DNA from: Halopelagius longus
GTDB taxonomy: Archaea; Halobacteriota; Halobacteria; Halobacteriales; Haloferacaceae
Reading direction: 5' to 3'
DNA: 64,000 nt
NCBI RefSeq assembly: GCF_900100875.1
Contig: NZ_FNKQ01000001.1
Coordinates: 1,054,001-1,118,000, forward strand
Positions 8,678 to 18,322 of this stretch are shown one piece after another (position 1 is the stretch's first letter; each line of letters opens with the position of its first letter). The notes beneath the pieces were generated by a model. The model did no database searches. It had not been told where the DNA came from and saw nothing but the letters and a program-made list of their open reading frames with translations. The position numbers were made by a program, and so were the translations under genes.

Positions 8678-11131
8678 TCACTTCTCGGCTGACACCTCTC
8701 CTTCCGGACGCTTCCGGCGTATCTCCGAGAGCGCGGCGTTCAGCGACTCCACGTCGTCTATCCGCTTCGACTCCTCGCGTATCTCTCGGAGGAGTCGCTC
8801 GCGTTGGACCTCCTGCAAGGACGCGATTCGATCGCTGTTCTCGGAGACGGTCGCTTCGAGTTTCCCGACTCGCTCGGACGTTCGCTCCCGAATCTCCGCC
8901 AACTCGTCGCGAACGTCGTCCAGTCGGTCCGCGTTCGTCTCCGCGTCCGACCGAACGCCGGACAGTTCCTCGCGTATCGCGTCCGTCTCGGCCGCCTCGG
9001 CCGCCTCGCCCACCTCGGATTCGAGGTTCTCGACGCGGCTTCGGAGGGCCGCCACGTCGGATTCGAGAGAACCGAGTATCTCCCCCGCCGTCCCCTCCTC
9101 GTCGAGGAACTCCTCCAACGCGTCGATGTACGCCGTGAGGTCGGCGACCTGCGACTGGAGGTGGCGCATCTTCGCCCGTTCGTGGACGGGAACCGCGCCC
9201 ACGCTGTCGGCCAGTATCTCCGTCTCCGACTCAGAGAGGTCGTACTCGTCGAGTTCGTGGAGCAACACCGGTAACACGTCGCCTCTGTTCTCTATCCGCG
9301 GGTTGCTCTCGACGGCCGCATCCGCGGTTTCTCGCCCGTTCGCAGAGTCGGACGCGGCCGTCGAACGGCGCGTCGATACCTCCGTCGTCTCGTCGGTGTT
9401 CTCGGAATCGTCGTGCATTGTCGTCCCCTCCAGCGTCGCTACCGGTGCGTTCACCCCCGCGTTCGCTTCCGATTCGACAGCCGTTTCCTCCGTTCCAACC
9501 GCAGTCGCCTCCGCTTTGACCGCCGTCGCGGCCGATTCGGCCTCCGCCGCTTCCGTCTCCCACGGGAGGGCCGCGGGTTCGGTATCGGACAGGTGGATGG
9601 CCCGCCGCGCCCGGCGGTCTACCTCCTCCTCGAACTGTCGCATGAACTCCGCGACGGTGTTGCCCATCGACACTATCGGCAGTCCGGTCGAGAGGAGGTG
9701 GTCGAGTACCTCTTCGGGGTCGGCGTCCGGGCCGTACCGCGTCACCGGCGCGTTCACGTTCGCCGCGAAGACGTTCGTGTAGTCGCCGGCGGCGACGACG
9801 GTTTCGACCAACCCTCGCTCTACGAGCGTGTTCACGTAGTCGGCGAACGAGGCGGTCCGACTCCGGCGGTCCCCGCGGAGGTAGACGAACGGGACTATCG
9901 GGTCGTCGCCGACGAGGGCCCGACGGACGGCCTCGGTGCTCTCTATGTCGTTGACCTCCGCCGCGTTGAATATCCGCCCGCCGCCGGGAAGCGGCGTCCA
10001 CTCGGGCTGAATCGCGTCGAGATACCCCGCTACTTCCTCCTCCGGAAGCGGGTCCTGTCCGAGGTACTCCAACACTTCGTTGACGGCGTGGACCGTCTCG
10101 GCCCCGATGAGAGAGGCGTTCTTCTCGGGGATGTCGACCTGTTTGAGCGTTCCGCCGACCCGCTCGACTTCCTGCTTCAGGTATTCGTGCAGGACCGGGT
10201 GCTGTTCTCCGCTGACGACGTGTGCGCCCTCCGGGACCGACCGCGCGAAACTGCGCGCGATGTCTTGGCGCGTCTTCCCCATCGTATCTTGGTGGTCCTG
10301 CCGGACGTTCGTCAGGAGGATGACGTCGGGGTCGACGAACCGTTGATTGAACATCCGAGTCGTGTACTCCGTTATCCCCTGATTCTCGAACACGCCGACG
10401 CCCTCCGGCGAGTACGAATCGAGGACGGGGATGAACCGCCAGAACGTCTTGATGTTCTCGTACAGCGTGACGCGCGGGCCTTTTCGCTCGATGGGGATGT
10501 AATCGCCGTTGTGGAGGACGTGCGGTCGGTTCCCCGTTATCTTCACCAGCGTGTCGTACCCCCGGCGGTCGAACACGTCCGCGATGCGGCGCGTCGTCGA
10601 GGACTTCCCGCGGATGCCCATCACGACGATTCGCGCGTCGAGTTGGTCTAAGAACTCGTCGTGGCGTCGTCCCCGGTTCAGAATCGACCTCACGGAGCGT
10701 TTCAGTCGGTCCGTGTCGATGGCGAACGGGTGGCGTTCGGTCGTCTCGTCGCTTCCGCCGTAGAGGACGGGTACCGTCCCGACGGCGAGTTGCGTGACGC
10801 GTTCCGCGACCGCCCGCGTGTGCGCTTCGGACTCGTAGGTGGCCGGGGGGATGGCGACGACGTCGTTGCCCGCCCGCAACTGCCAGCGGAAGACGCCGTC
10901 CGTCTCCACGATGGGGAGCGATACCGGCTTCTCGACCTGTATGTGCCGACTGCGCAGGGAGCGCCGGTTCAGTTTCGAAGCGTAGAGCCGAGTCCGCTCG
11001 ACGTGTTCGCGGGCCTCCTCCGGCGAGTCGAACGTCTCCGCCGAGTGAGCGAGATACGTCTCGCCGTCGCGGAGTCGCCACCGCCACCAGCCCTCTTGCC
11101 CGACGATTTCGAAGGCGGCCTGCTGTATCAC
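8678..11131 (-). CDS. pgsB: PgsB/CapB-type poly-gamma-glutamate ligase, enlarged fusion
   Basis: 817 residues, about twice the roughly 390 of Bacillus PgsB. Two N-terminal UPF0339-like modules (about 7-52 and 74-117: GWWRWRLRDGETYLAHS and GVFRWQLRAGNDVVA) precede the Mur-ligase-like core with P-loop GIRGKSSTTR (172-181), ITGNRPHVLHNGDYIPIERKG-type region, and LLTNVRQDHQDTMGKTRQDI, all typical of PgsB. A low-complexity Ala/Glu/Thr linker and a long C-terminal coiled coil (about 630-817) follow. The start is a GTG overlapping the pgsC stop (GTGA), with a GGAGGTG ribosome site 8 bp before it, so translation is coupled. Predicted role: ATP-dependent gamma-linkage of glutamate at the membrane with PgsC. 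No pgsA is seen nearby. Confidence 0.85.
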   Translation of the reverse strand: MIQQAAFEIVGQEGWWRWRLRDGETYLAHSAETFDSPEEAREHVERTRLYASKLNRRSLRSRHIQVEKPVSLPIVETDGVFRWQLRAGNDVVAIPPATYESEAHTRAVAERVTQLAVGTVPVLYGGSDETTERHPFAIDTDRLKRSVRSILNRGRRHDEFLDQLDARIVVMGIRGKSSTTRRIADVFDRRGYDTLVKITGNRPHVLHNGDYIPIERKGPRVTLYENIKTFWRFIPVLDSYSPEGVGVFENQGITEYTTRMFNQRFVDPDVILLTNVRQDHQDTMGKTRQDIARSFARSVPEGAHVVSGEQHPVLHEYLKQEVERVGGTLKQVDIPEKNASLIGAETVHAVNEVLEYLGQDPLPEEEVAGYLDAIQPEWTPLPGGGRIFNAAEVNDIESTEAVRRALVGDDPIVPFVYLRGDRRSRTASFADYVNTLVERGLVETVVAAGDYTNVFAANVNAPVTRYGPDADPEEVLDHLLSTGLPIVSMGNTVAEFMRQFEEEVDRRARRAIHLSDTEPAALPWETEAAEAESAATAVKAEATAVGTEETAVESEANAGVNAPVATLEGTTMHDDSENTDETTEVSTRRSTAASDSANGRETADAAVESNPRIENRGDVLPVLLHELDEYDLSESETEILADSVGAVPVHERAKMRHLQSQVADLTAYIDALEEFLDEEGTAGEILGSLESDVAALRSRVENLESEVGEAAEAAETDAIREELSGVRSDAETNADRLDDVRDELAEIRERTSERVGKLEATVSENSDRIASLQEVQRERLLREIREESKRIDDVESLNAALSEIRRKRPEGEVSAEK

Positions 11132-12342
11132 GCGTCCCCACCTCCGGAGAGAATCGACGCCTCGAAGACGTCCTCGTCGGACGGGCGGTGGACGGTGTAC
11201 AGTTCTGCGAACGCCACGCAGACCACCACGATACCGGCACCGACGGCGAGTTCCGCGACACTCAGTCGCTGCGGGATGCCGTTCGGAAGGACCGTCCCGA
11301 GATACCGCGAGGCGGCGAGCATCGGGAGGAACGCCGCCAGTTGCAGAGGCGGAATCAACACCCGGTACTTCGGTGCCGTCACGTGTGCGCTGTAGGCGTT
11401 TATCCCCGCCAGAATGGCGACGAAGTACGCCGAGAGGCCGCGGACTATCGGAATCTGCAGGACTAACGGAACGGCGGCGACGAGTCCGAGACCGGCCGAG
11501 ATGCCGATGAGAACTCGGCCGTACAGCATCGTAGATCGGTGTATCGCCGAGATGGCGACGTACGTCAGCGCGAAGATGACGACGTAGAGGACGACGAGCC
11601 AGACGGACGCCAGCGCGTACACGGCGAGAAGTCCGACGGCGATGACGCCGATTCGGACGTCGTACCGTCGACGAATTCCCTCCGAGGCGGCCAGCGCGCC
11701 ACCGAAGATGCCGACGAGGAGTTCCCGGGGCAGGATGATGGGCTGTAACTGCTCGGAGACGACTGCGCCGCGCCAACGCGCCACGTCCGCGGTTTCGCTG
11801 TACAACACCGGCGGCGTCAGCGACCCCACGACGGGTCGGAGTTCCGGCGACACGAGAAGTACTCCGAGGGCCGTGAGGACGGCGAAGAGCGCGACAGACG
11901 TGACGATGTCGGCCTTTCGGTACTTCGGTTTGAGTTGGTGGAAGTTGAACGCCGCTAAGCCCGGGAGGATGCTCCCGATGAAGAGCACCGTTCGCATACG
12001 TTCCGCGACGAACGCCTCGAGGAGGAGCAACAGCCCCAACGGTATCGCACTCCCGATGAGTATCGCGGCGAGGAGTTCGTCGCGCCCGTAGATGAGCGTT
12101 CGCTTCTTCAGGAGGTCGAGCCCGAAGTACGCGATGAGTGTGCTCAGAACGAACACCGGGAGCGTGACGACGTTCTTGAGCGTGTACACTGCGAGTACGG
12201 GGATGGTGATGGTCCCCGAGAGACGATAGCCGAACACCTGCGTGGTCACCGCGACGGCGAAGAGACCGAGAACTGTCACTCCCGCCGCGACGATCATCGA
12301 GTAGCCGCCCCCATGGATTAGTTCCATAAACCCCGGCGCCAT
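11128..12342 (-). CDS. pgsC: PgsC/CapC-type poly-gamma-glutamate biosynthesis membrane protein
   Basis: About 404 residues of mostly membrane segments (around ten helices), longer than the roughly 150-residue Bacillus PgsC. The N-terminal half carries the CapC-like pattern VTVLGLFAVAVTTQVFGYRLSGTITIPVLAVYT-type helices and LLKKRTLIYGRDELLAA; the second half repeats a similar tract (MLYGRVLIGISAGLG), which suggests an internal duplication. It probably forms the membrane complex through which PgsB exports the polymer. Candidate starts are ATG at 12342 (MAPGF, chosen), ATG at 12327 (MELIH) and a TTG at 12378. The 3' end overlaps pgsB by 4 bp. Confidence 0.8.
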   Translation of the reverse strand: MAPGFMELIHGGGYSMIVAAGVTVLGLFAVAVTTQVFGYRLSGTITIPVLAVYTLKNVVTLPVFVLSTLIAYFGLDLLKKRTLIYGRDELLAAILIGSAIPLGLLLLLEAFVAERMRTVLFIGSILPGLAAFNFHQLKPKYRKADIVTSVALFAVLTALGVLLVSPELRPVVGSLTPPVLYSETADVARWRGAVVSEQLQPIILPRELLVGIFGGALAASEGIRRRYDVRIGVIAVGLLAVYALASVWLVVLYVVIFALTYVAISAIHRSTMLYGRVLIGISAGLGLVAAVPLVLQIPIVRGLSAYFVAILAGINAYSAHVTAPKYRVLIPPLQLAAFLPMLAASRYLGTVLPNGIPQRLSVAELAVGAGIVVVCVAFAELYTVHRPSDEDVFEASILSGGGDA

Positions 12343-12599
12343 TTCAAATTGTGGGCTGAAATCGGCAACTAGTGGCAATGAAATGGCAATATCTGAGAAT
12401 GAGAAACCACTAGCAAGTTTTCGTGTCGTTCGGAAAAACGGGAACGTACTAAGAGGATGAGTCGGGACGCGTCGTCCGTCGGACCGAGGTGGGGCGTATC
12501 CGCTTCGGCAGAGCGAAGAGGGAGTCGAAACGGACGATACTGTAGTCAGACGGAACTATATCGTTTTCTTACACCACGAACGACGGTGTTAGGACCGTG

Positions 12600-12607
12600 A
12601 ATTTATC
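12600..12607 (+). promoter_or_regulatory. TATA element of the histidine kinase gene
   Basis: AATTTATC is centred about 30 bp before ATG 12633. This favours the MSNRAGG start and a leaderless or nearly leaderless message over a GTG 36 bp further upstream. The rest of 12379-12632 holds no gene; a second AT-rich element (CTATATCG) is near 12555. Confidence 0.4.
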
Positions 12608-12632
12608 CTGTTCGGTGCTCTTTACCGCTGGT

Positions 12633-15600
12633 ATGAGCAACCGGGCTGGTGGCACCGGGTCGGCGTTTTGGGGAGACGGAGACGACGGAGGGGCCTGCGA
12701 ACGCTATCGGACCCTCGTGAACGCGGTGGACGACGGTATCTACCAACTCGACGCCGAGGGGACCGTCGTCGCGGCCAACGACTCTCTCGCGGAGTTGACG
12801 GGACGGACGCGCGAGGAACTACTCGGCGAACGCGCCTCCGTCGTCTTCGGCGACGGTGGCGGGTCGGCCGTCGAACGCGAACTCGACCGCCTCCGGACGA
12901 CCCCCGGCGAGCGAAGCGCCCGTCTCGAACTCACAGCCCGGACCGCGGAGGGCGAACGAGTTCCCTGCGACGTGCGGATGAGCGCGCTCGAATCCGACGG
13001 TACCGTGGAAGGCGCCGTCGGCATCGTCCGGGAACGGGCCGGCCGCGAGGGACGCGAGACCGACGAGGGAGGGATAGACCGAAAGCGCATGGTCGAAGCG
13101 CTCGAAGCCGCACGCGAAGGTATCAGCCTGCTCGACGCCGACGGCGAGTTCGTCTACGTGAACGACGCCTACGCCGAGACGTTCGGATACGACCCCGAGG
13201 AGATGGTCGGCGAACACTGGGACGAACTCGGCATCGAGGCCGACCCCGAGCGGTTCTACGGCCGGATTCTGCCGACTATCTCGGAGGAGGGCCAGTGGAC
13301 GGGGACGACGACCTGCGTCCGGAGCGACGGGAGTACGTTCCGCAGTCAGCATTCGCTCGTCTCCACCGGGGAGGGCGAACTCATCTGCCTCGTCCGGGAT
13401 ATCACCGAACGGAGAGAGCGCGAGCGTCGACTCCGGCGGTCGGAGCGTCGGTACCGAACGCTCGCCGAGCACTTCCCGAACGGGTTCGTGACGCTGTTCG
13501 ACGACGACTTGGAGTACACGCTGGCGGCGGGCCGGGGGTTCGAGCGGATTCCCCTCGAACCCGAAGCGGTCGAGGGCAGCCGGGTCGGCGAAGTCTGGGA
13601 GGGGGCCGCCGCCGACGCGCTCGAACCCCTGTTCCGCGGGGCGCTCGACGGCGAGGAGGGGACGGTCGAGGTGAGTTACGCGGACCGCGAGTGGGTGGTC
13701 CACGCCGTCCCGGTCACCGGCGAACGCGGCGACGTCTTCGCGGGCATGACGATGGCCCAAGACATCACCGAACGCAAGGAACGCGAACGCGAACTCGACG
13801 AGACGGTCCGCGAGTTACGCGAGAGCGAGACGCGGTTGCAGATAGCCCTCGAAGCCGGGGAGATGGGGATGTGGGAGCTCGACCTTCGGACCGGCGAGTC
13901 GCCCGTCCGGTCGCCGCAGCACGACCGTCTCTTCGGCTACGAGGAACCGATCGACGACTGGGGGTTCGAGCGGTTCCTCGACCACGTCCACCCGGACGAC
14001 CGAGAGCGGGTGGCCCGGACCTTCGAGGAGGCCCACGAGACGGGCGAGTGGCGGTTCGAGTGCCGAATCGTCCGGACCGACGGCGAGCGACGGTGGATAT
14101 CGGCGGACGGGGAGTTCTACGACGACGACGGCGGCGAACCCGTCCGCGCCGTGGGAACCGTTCGGGACGTCACGGAGCAGAAGGAACGCGAGCGGTATCT
14201 GCGCGACGCGAAGTCGCAACTGGAAGCCGCGGCCGAGGCCGGTGCGGTCGGAACGTGGGAGTGGTACATCCCCGACGACGAGTTCGTCACGAACGCCTCG
14301 CTCGCGCGGACGTTCGGCGTCGACCCCGAGGCGGCGCGCGAGGGCGTCTCGCTCGACCGCCTCCTCTCGTCTATCCACGAGGCCGACCGTGAGCGCGTCG
14401 AACGGGAGATAGCGGAGGCGATCGAGTCCTGCGGCGAGTACGAGTCGGAGTACCGCGTCCGCAACGCCGACGGCGAGATTCGGTGGGTCGTCGCCCGCGG
14501 TCACGTCGAGTGCGACGAGGACGGATTCCCGGCGGTGTTCCCCGGTGCGCTCACCGACATCACCGAGCGCAAGGAGGCCGAACGCAGAATCGAGGAGTCC
14601 GAACGGCGCTACCGGGCGCTCGTGGAGAACTTCCCGAACGGCGCGGTGGGACTGTTCGACGAGGAGTTCCGGTACACCGCCGTCGGCGGACAGCTCTTGG
14701 ACGAGGTCGGAGTTCCGAAGTCGGACCGAATCGGACGTAGCGTCTACGAGATATATCCGGACGAACTCCTCGAGGACATCAAGCCGTACTTCCGGGCCGC
14801 GCTCGACGGCGAGACGAACTCGTTCGAGGTCCAGTTCCACGACCGCCAGCTCTTCGCGTACACCCTGCCCGTCAGGAACGCCGACGACGAGGTGAACGCG
14901 GGGATGCTCGTCGTCCAAGACGTCACCGAACGCCGGGAGGCCGAACGGGAACTCCGCGAGAGCGAAGCGAAGTTCCGGATGCTCGCCGAGAACCTCGACG
15001 AAATCGTCTGGATGGCGACCGAGGACGGCGAGGAGTTCGTCTACATCAACCCCGCGTTCGAGGAGGTGTGGGGGATCGACAGGGAGACCCTGTACGACGA
15101 GCCGCTCTCCTTCCTCGACGCCGTCCACCCCGACGACCGCAGCCGCGTCCGAGAGGGGTTCACCGCGCTCCCCGAGACGGATTACGACGAGGAGTTCCGG
15201 GTCGTCCGGCCCGACGGCGAGGTCAGGTGGGTCCACGCGCGGGGAGCCCGCGTGTACGACGAGAGCGGGGAGATGTCCCGCATCGTGGGCATCGGCGAGG
15301 ACGTCACTGAGCGAGTCGAGCGCGAACGCGAACTCGAACGGAGCGAGCGTCGCTACCGGACGGTCGTCGAGAACTTCCCGAACGGTGCCGTGGGCCTCGT
15401 CGACGAGGAGATGCGGTACGTGACCATCGGCGGGAACCCGCTCACCGAGTCCGACCTGACGGCCGACGACCTCGAAGGGCGGCCGGTGCGGGAGGTGCTG
15501 TCGCCGGTGTTGGCCGACCACCTCGCGCCGCGGTACCAGGCTGCGCTCGACGGCGAGGCGAACACGTTCGAGTACGCGCACGAGGACGGGAGGTACACCG

Positions 15601-16796
15601 AGTTCCGCACGTTCCCCGTCCGAGACGACGACGGTACCGTCTTCGGCGCGATGGGGATGTCGCAGGACATCACCGAACGGGTCGAACGCGAGGCCGAACT
15701 CGAACGGGCGCTCGACTTGCTCGGGCGGACCGAACAGATAGCGGACGTGGGCGGGTGGGAGATAGACCCCGAGACGAGGGACGTGTTCTGGACCGACCAC
15801 ATCTTCTCCCTCCTGGAGGTGGACGCCGACGAGGAACCGCCGCTCGAGGAGGCCCTCGACATGTACCACGAGGAGGACCGGCCGATAGTCGAGGACGCCG
15901 TCGAGGAGGCGTTAGCCTCCGGCGAGCCGTTCGACGCCGAGGTTCGACTCCGAACGGCGGCCAGCGGCGAGGTGCGCTGGCTCCGGCTTCAGGGCGTTCC
16001 GCAGACGGTGGACGGCGACGTGGTCTCCCTCCGCGGGGCGGCCCAAGACGTCACCGATCGCAAACAGCGCGAACGGCGACTCGAAGAGCTGATAGAGCGG
16101 TTGGAGGAGTCCAACGAGCGGTTAGAGCAGTTCGCCTACGCCGCCTCCCACGACCTGCAGGAACCCCTGCGGATGGTGTCGAGCTACCTCCGACTCGTGG
16201 AGCGACGGTACGCCGACGAACTCGACGAGGACGGCCGGGAGTTCGTCGAGTTCGCCGTCGACGGGGCCGACCGGATGCGCGAGATGATAGAGGGGTTGCT
16301 CCAGTACTCCCGGGTCGACTCCCGCGGAAACCCCCTCGAACCGGTCGAGTTGGACGCCGTTCTCGCGGACGTTCGCGACGACCTACAGGTTCGGATCGAG
16401 GAGACCGACGCCGAGATTACCGCCGAGTCGCTCCCCCGCGTCGAGGGCGACGGCGGGCAGTTGCGCCAAGTGTTTCAGAACCTGCTCGACAACGCTCTCG
16501 AGTACAGCGGCGACGAACCGCCGCGGGTGCACGTCTCGGCCGAACGGGACGGCCAGCGGTGGGAAATCTCGGTCGCTGACGAGGGAATCGGCATCGACCC
16601 GGAGGACGCCGACCGCGTCTTCGAGGTGTTCGAGAGCCTCCACGCCCCCGACGAACACTCGGGGACGGGAATCGGCCTCGCCCTCTCGGAGCGGATACTC
16701 GAACGACACGGCGGCGACATCCGGGTCGAGTCCGAACCGGGCGAGGGAGCGACGTTCACGTTCACGCTCCCCGCCGACGGCGAGGACGGGAAGTGA
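12633..16796 (+). CDS. Multi-PAS sensor histidine kinase (about nine PAS domains)
   Basis: 1387 residues, soluble: no membrane helix is apparent. Nine PAS-type units can be counted from their openings, e.g. RYRTLVNAVDDGIYQLDAEG, AAREGISLLDADGEF, three copies of a (Y/F)R.LVENFPNGAVGL-like start, two GTWEW/GMWELD PAS_3-like units, and an (E)IADVGGWEIDPE unit; several end in DVTER-type PAC segments. The HisKA box (FAYAASHDLQEPLRM) contains the phospho-accepting His, followed by HATPase N box NLLDNALEYS, G1 VADEGIGIDP and G2 HSGTGIGLALS. Its phospho-partner is unknown; no receiver domain is fused or adjacent. Likely integrates redox, light or ligand signals in the cytoplasm. Confidence 0.92.
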   Translation: MSNRAGGTGSAFWGDGDDGGACERYRTLVNAVDDGIYQLDAEGTVVAANDSLAELTGRTREELLGERASVVFGDGGGSAVERELDRLRTTPGERSARLELTARTAEGERVPCDVRMSALESDGTVEGAVGIVRERAGREGRETDEGGIDRKRMVEALEAAREGISLLDADGEFVYVNDAYAETFGYDPEEMVGEHWDELGIEADPERFYGRILPTISEEGQWTGTTTCVRSDGSTFRSQHSLVSTGEGELICLVRDITERRERERRLRRSERRYRTLAEHFPNGFVTLFDDDLEYTLAAGRGFERIPLEPEAVEGSRVGEVWEGAAADALEPLFRGALDGEEGTVEVSYADREWVVHAVPVTGERGDVFAGMTMAQDITERKERERELDETVRELRESETRLQIALEAGEMGMWELDLRTGESPVRSPQHDRLFGYEEPIDDWGFERFLDHVHPDDRERVARTFEEAHETGEWRFECRIVRTDGERRWISADGEFYDDDGGEPVRAVGTVRDVTEQKERERYLRDAKSQLEAAAEAGAVGTWEWYIPDDEFVTNASLARTFGVDPEAAREGVSLDRLLSSIHEADRERVEREIAEAIESCGEYESEYRVRNADGEIRWVVARGHVECDEDGFPAVFPGALTDITERKEAERRIEESERRYRALVENFPNGAVGLFDEEFRYTAVGGQLLDEVGVPKSDRIGRSVYEIYPDELLEDIKPYFRAALDGETNSFEVQFHDRQLFAYTLPVRNADDEVNAGMLVVQDVTERREAERELRESEAKFRMLAENLDEIVWMATEDGEEFVYINPAFEEVWGIDRETLYDEPLSFLDAVHPDDRSRVREGFTALPETDYDEEFRVVRPDGEVRWVHARGARVYDESGEMSRIVGIGEDVTERVERERELERSERRYRTVVENFPNGAVGLVDEEMRYVTIGGNPLTESDLTADDLEGRPVREVLSPVLADHLAPRYQAALDGEANTFEYAHEDGRYTEFRTFPVRDDDGTVFGAMGMSQDITERVEREAELERALDLLGRTEQIADVGGWEIDPETRDVFWTDHIFSLLEVDADEEPPLEEALDMYHEEDRPIVEDAVEEALASGEPFDAEVRLRTAASGEVRWLRLQGVPQTVDGDVVSLRGAAQDVTDRKQRERRLEELIERLEESNERLEQFAYAASHDLQEPLRMVSSYLRLVERRYADELDEDGREFVEFAVDGADRMREMIEGLLQYSRVDSRGNPLEPVELDAVLADVRDDLQVRIEETDAEITAESLPRVEGDGGQLRQVFQNLLDNALEYSGDEPPRVHVSAERDGQRWEISVADEGIGIDPEDADRVFEVFESLHAPDEHSGTGIGLALSERILERHGGDIRVESEPGEGATFTFTLPADGEDGK

Positions 16797-16820
16797 CTCG
16801 AACGCCGCCGTCTCCGTCTC

Positions 16821-17801
16821 TCACCGGCGGAGTTTAGCGAACGTCTCGCCGTCGCGGTCCTCGATTTCGACCAGTCCGTCGTCGTCTAGATCCGCCACCA
16901 GTTCGCGAAGCCACTCTCGGCCGTACTCCCCGCCGTAATCGACCCGAATCCGCGGCCCCAGTTCGTCCAACGGCAGTTCGTCGTACTCGCCGAGGGTTCG
17001 GACGACGCGCCCCCGGAACTGCCGCCGGCTCCCCTCGAAACTCGGCTGTTCGGGCACGTCCGGCGCGGTGAAGTCGCCCGTCTCGTAGGCGTGACACCAC
17101 CGACGCCACGGACACCCCGACTCGTCGCACGTCGGCGTCTTCCCGCAGGCGACGCCGCCGAGTTCCATGACGGCGTTGTTCCACACGCGGGACTCGCCCT
17201 CGGGCATGAGGAACGACGCGACTCGTTCGAAGGCGGCGTCGTCATCGGGGGCGTCGAAGGCGCGGTGGAGGACGCGCTTTACGTTCGTGTCCACCACCGC
17301 GTCGCCGTTGTTGAACGCGAACGAGGCGACGGCGTTTGCGGTGTATGGGCCGACGCCCATCAGTTCCGACAGTTCCTCGGGCGTCTCGGGGAACTCGCCG
17401 CCGTAATCGTCGCGGACCTGTCGGGCCGCCTCGTGGAGGTACTTCGCGCGGTTGTTGTATCCGAGCGAGTGGTCCGTCCAGAAGGAGACCACCTCGCTTC
17501 TGTCGGCGGCCGCCAACTCCGAGACGGTCGGCCACCGATCGAGGAAGTCCTCCCACGCGGAGACGACGCGGCCTAGTTGCGTCTGTTGGCTCATCACCTC
17601 GGAGACGAGAATCTCGTAGGGGTCCTCGGTCCGCCGCCACGGGAACTTGCGGTGGTCCGCCTCGTACCACTCGACGAGTGCCTCGCGGACGGCATCCACG
17701 TCTTCGGGGAGGGCGGGGGCGTCGCCGTCTTCGAGAGCGTCGGAGGCGTCGCCGGACGTAGTCCGGCGGCCCGACGAACGGCGTTCGTCGTCGTCGGTCA
17801 T
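16821..17801 (-). CDS. mutY: A/G-specific adenine DNA glycosylase MutY
   Basis: 326 residues. Removes adenine mispaired with 8-oxoguanine in base-excision repair. The helix-hairpin-helix with catalytic Asp is clear (LMGVGPYTANAVASFAF then DAVVDTNVKRVL), as is the early RKFPWRRTEDPYEILVSEVMSQQTQ segment containing the catalytic Glu. The iron-sulfur cysteines are CGKTPTCDESGCPWRRWC, with spacing x5, x4, x5 rather than the bacterial x6, x2, x5, a variant I take to be a haloarchaeal form. The first 30 residues are a Ser/Asp-rich leader. The C-terminal NUDIX-like 8-oxoG recognition domain of bacterial MutY is absent or much reduced. Confidence 0.93.
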   Translation of the reverse strand: MTDDDERRSSGRRTTSGDASDALEDGDAPALPEDVDAVREALVEWYEADHRKFPWRRTEDPYEILVSEVMSQQTQLGRVVSAWEDFLDRWPTVSELAAADRSEVVSFWTDHSLGYNNRAKYLHEAARQVRDDYGGEFPETPEELSELMGVGPYTANAVASFAFNNGDAVVDTNVKRVLHRAFDAPDDDAAFERVASFLMPEGESRVWNNAVMELGGVACGKTPTCDESGCPWRRWCHAYETGDFTAPDVPEQPSFEGSRRQFRGRVVRTLGEYDELPLDELGPRIRVDYGGEYGREWLRELVADLDDDGLVEIEDRDGETFAKLRR

Positions 17802-17923
17802 CGTCGGTTCGTGGGCGCGAGGCGGTTTATCCCCCTCGGTTCGACCGGACGCGCGGCGCGCGAACCGCCGAGGCCGGGCGCGAGGCGAAAACGGTATCCG
17901 CCGACCGGCCCTCGGGCCGCGAC

Positions 17924-18247
17924 ATGGGACTCGACGAACTCACCGCCGACGTGGAAACCGCGTTCAAGGAGATAGACGACGAGGAAGCCGTCGGACTCGA
18001 CCGGGAGACGCGACACGAGTTGGCGATGCTCGCGGCCGTCTTCGACACCGACGGCACCGACGAACTCGTCCGCCGGGCGGTCCACCTGCTGTTTCAGACC
18101 ACCGTGGACCGCGGAAACCTAGATTTCCACCTCCGACAGGGGTACGACGTGACGTACGACGAGTACCTCTCGGGGATGACGTACGACGAGATGACCGGCC
18201 AGAACCAGTACCCGCAACGCGACGACGAACGCCGCTACCAGATGTAG
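17924..18247 (+). CDS. Conserved haloarchaeal protein (DUF5806-like)
   Basis: 107 acidic residues with no signal or membrane helix. It looks largely helical; the C-terminal third (LRQGYDVTYDEYLSGMTYDEMTG) is rich in Tyr and Asp. I recall this family from haloarchaeal annotations as DUF5806, but its function is unknown. It precedes bolA by about 75 bp on the same strand and may be cotranscribed with it. Confidence 0.7.
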   Translation: MGLDELTADVETAFKEIDDEEAVGLDRETRHELAMLAAVFDTDGTDELVRRAVHLLFQTTVDRGNLDFHLRQGYDVTYDEYLSGMTYDEMTGQNQYPQRDDERRYQM

Positions 18248-18322
18248 ACGGGCGGGCGTTCCGTCGCCGCCGTCGTCGTCGACTCCGGAGGGTTTTATCC
18301 GAGAGCGACGTACGGTACGGAC

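Noticed and set aside
8678-11776. A 1032-codon frame extending pgsB upstream to 11776
   Set aside because: The first 215 codons are Arg-rich shadow of pgsC on the same strand. The GTG at 11131 has a ribosome site, overlaps the pgsC stop, and is where domain homology starts.
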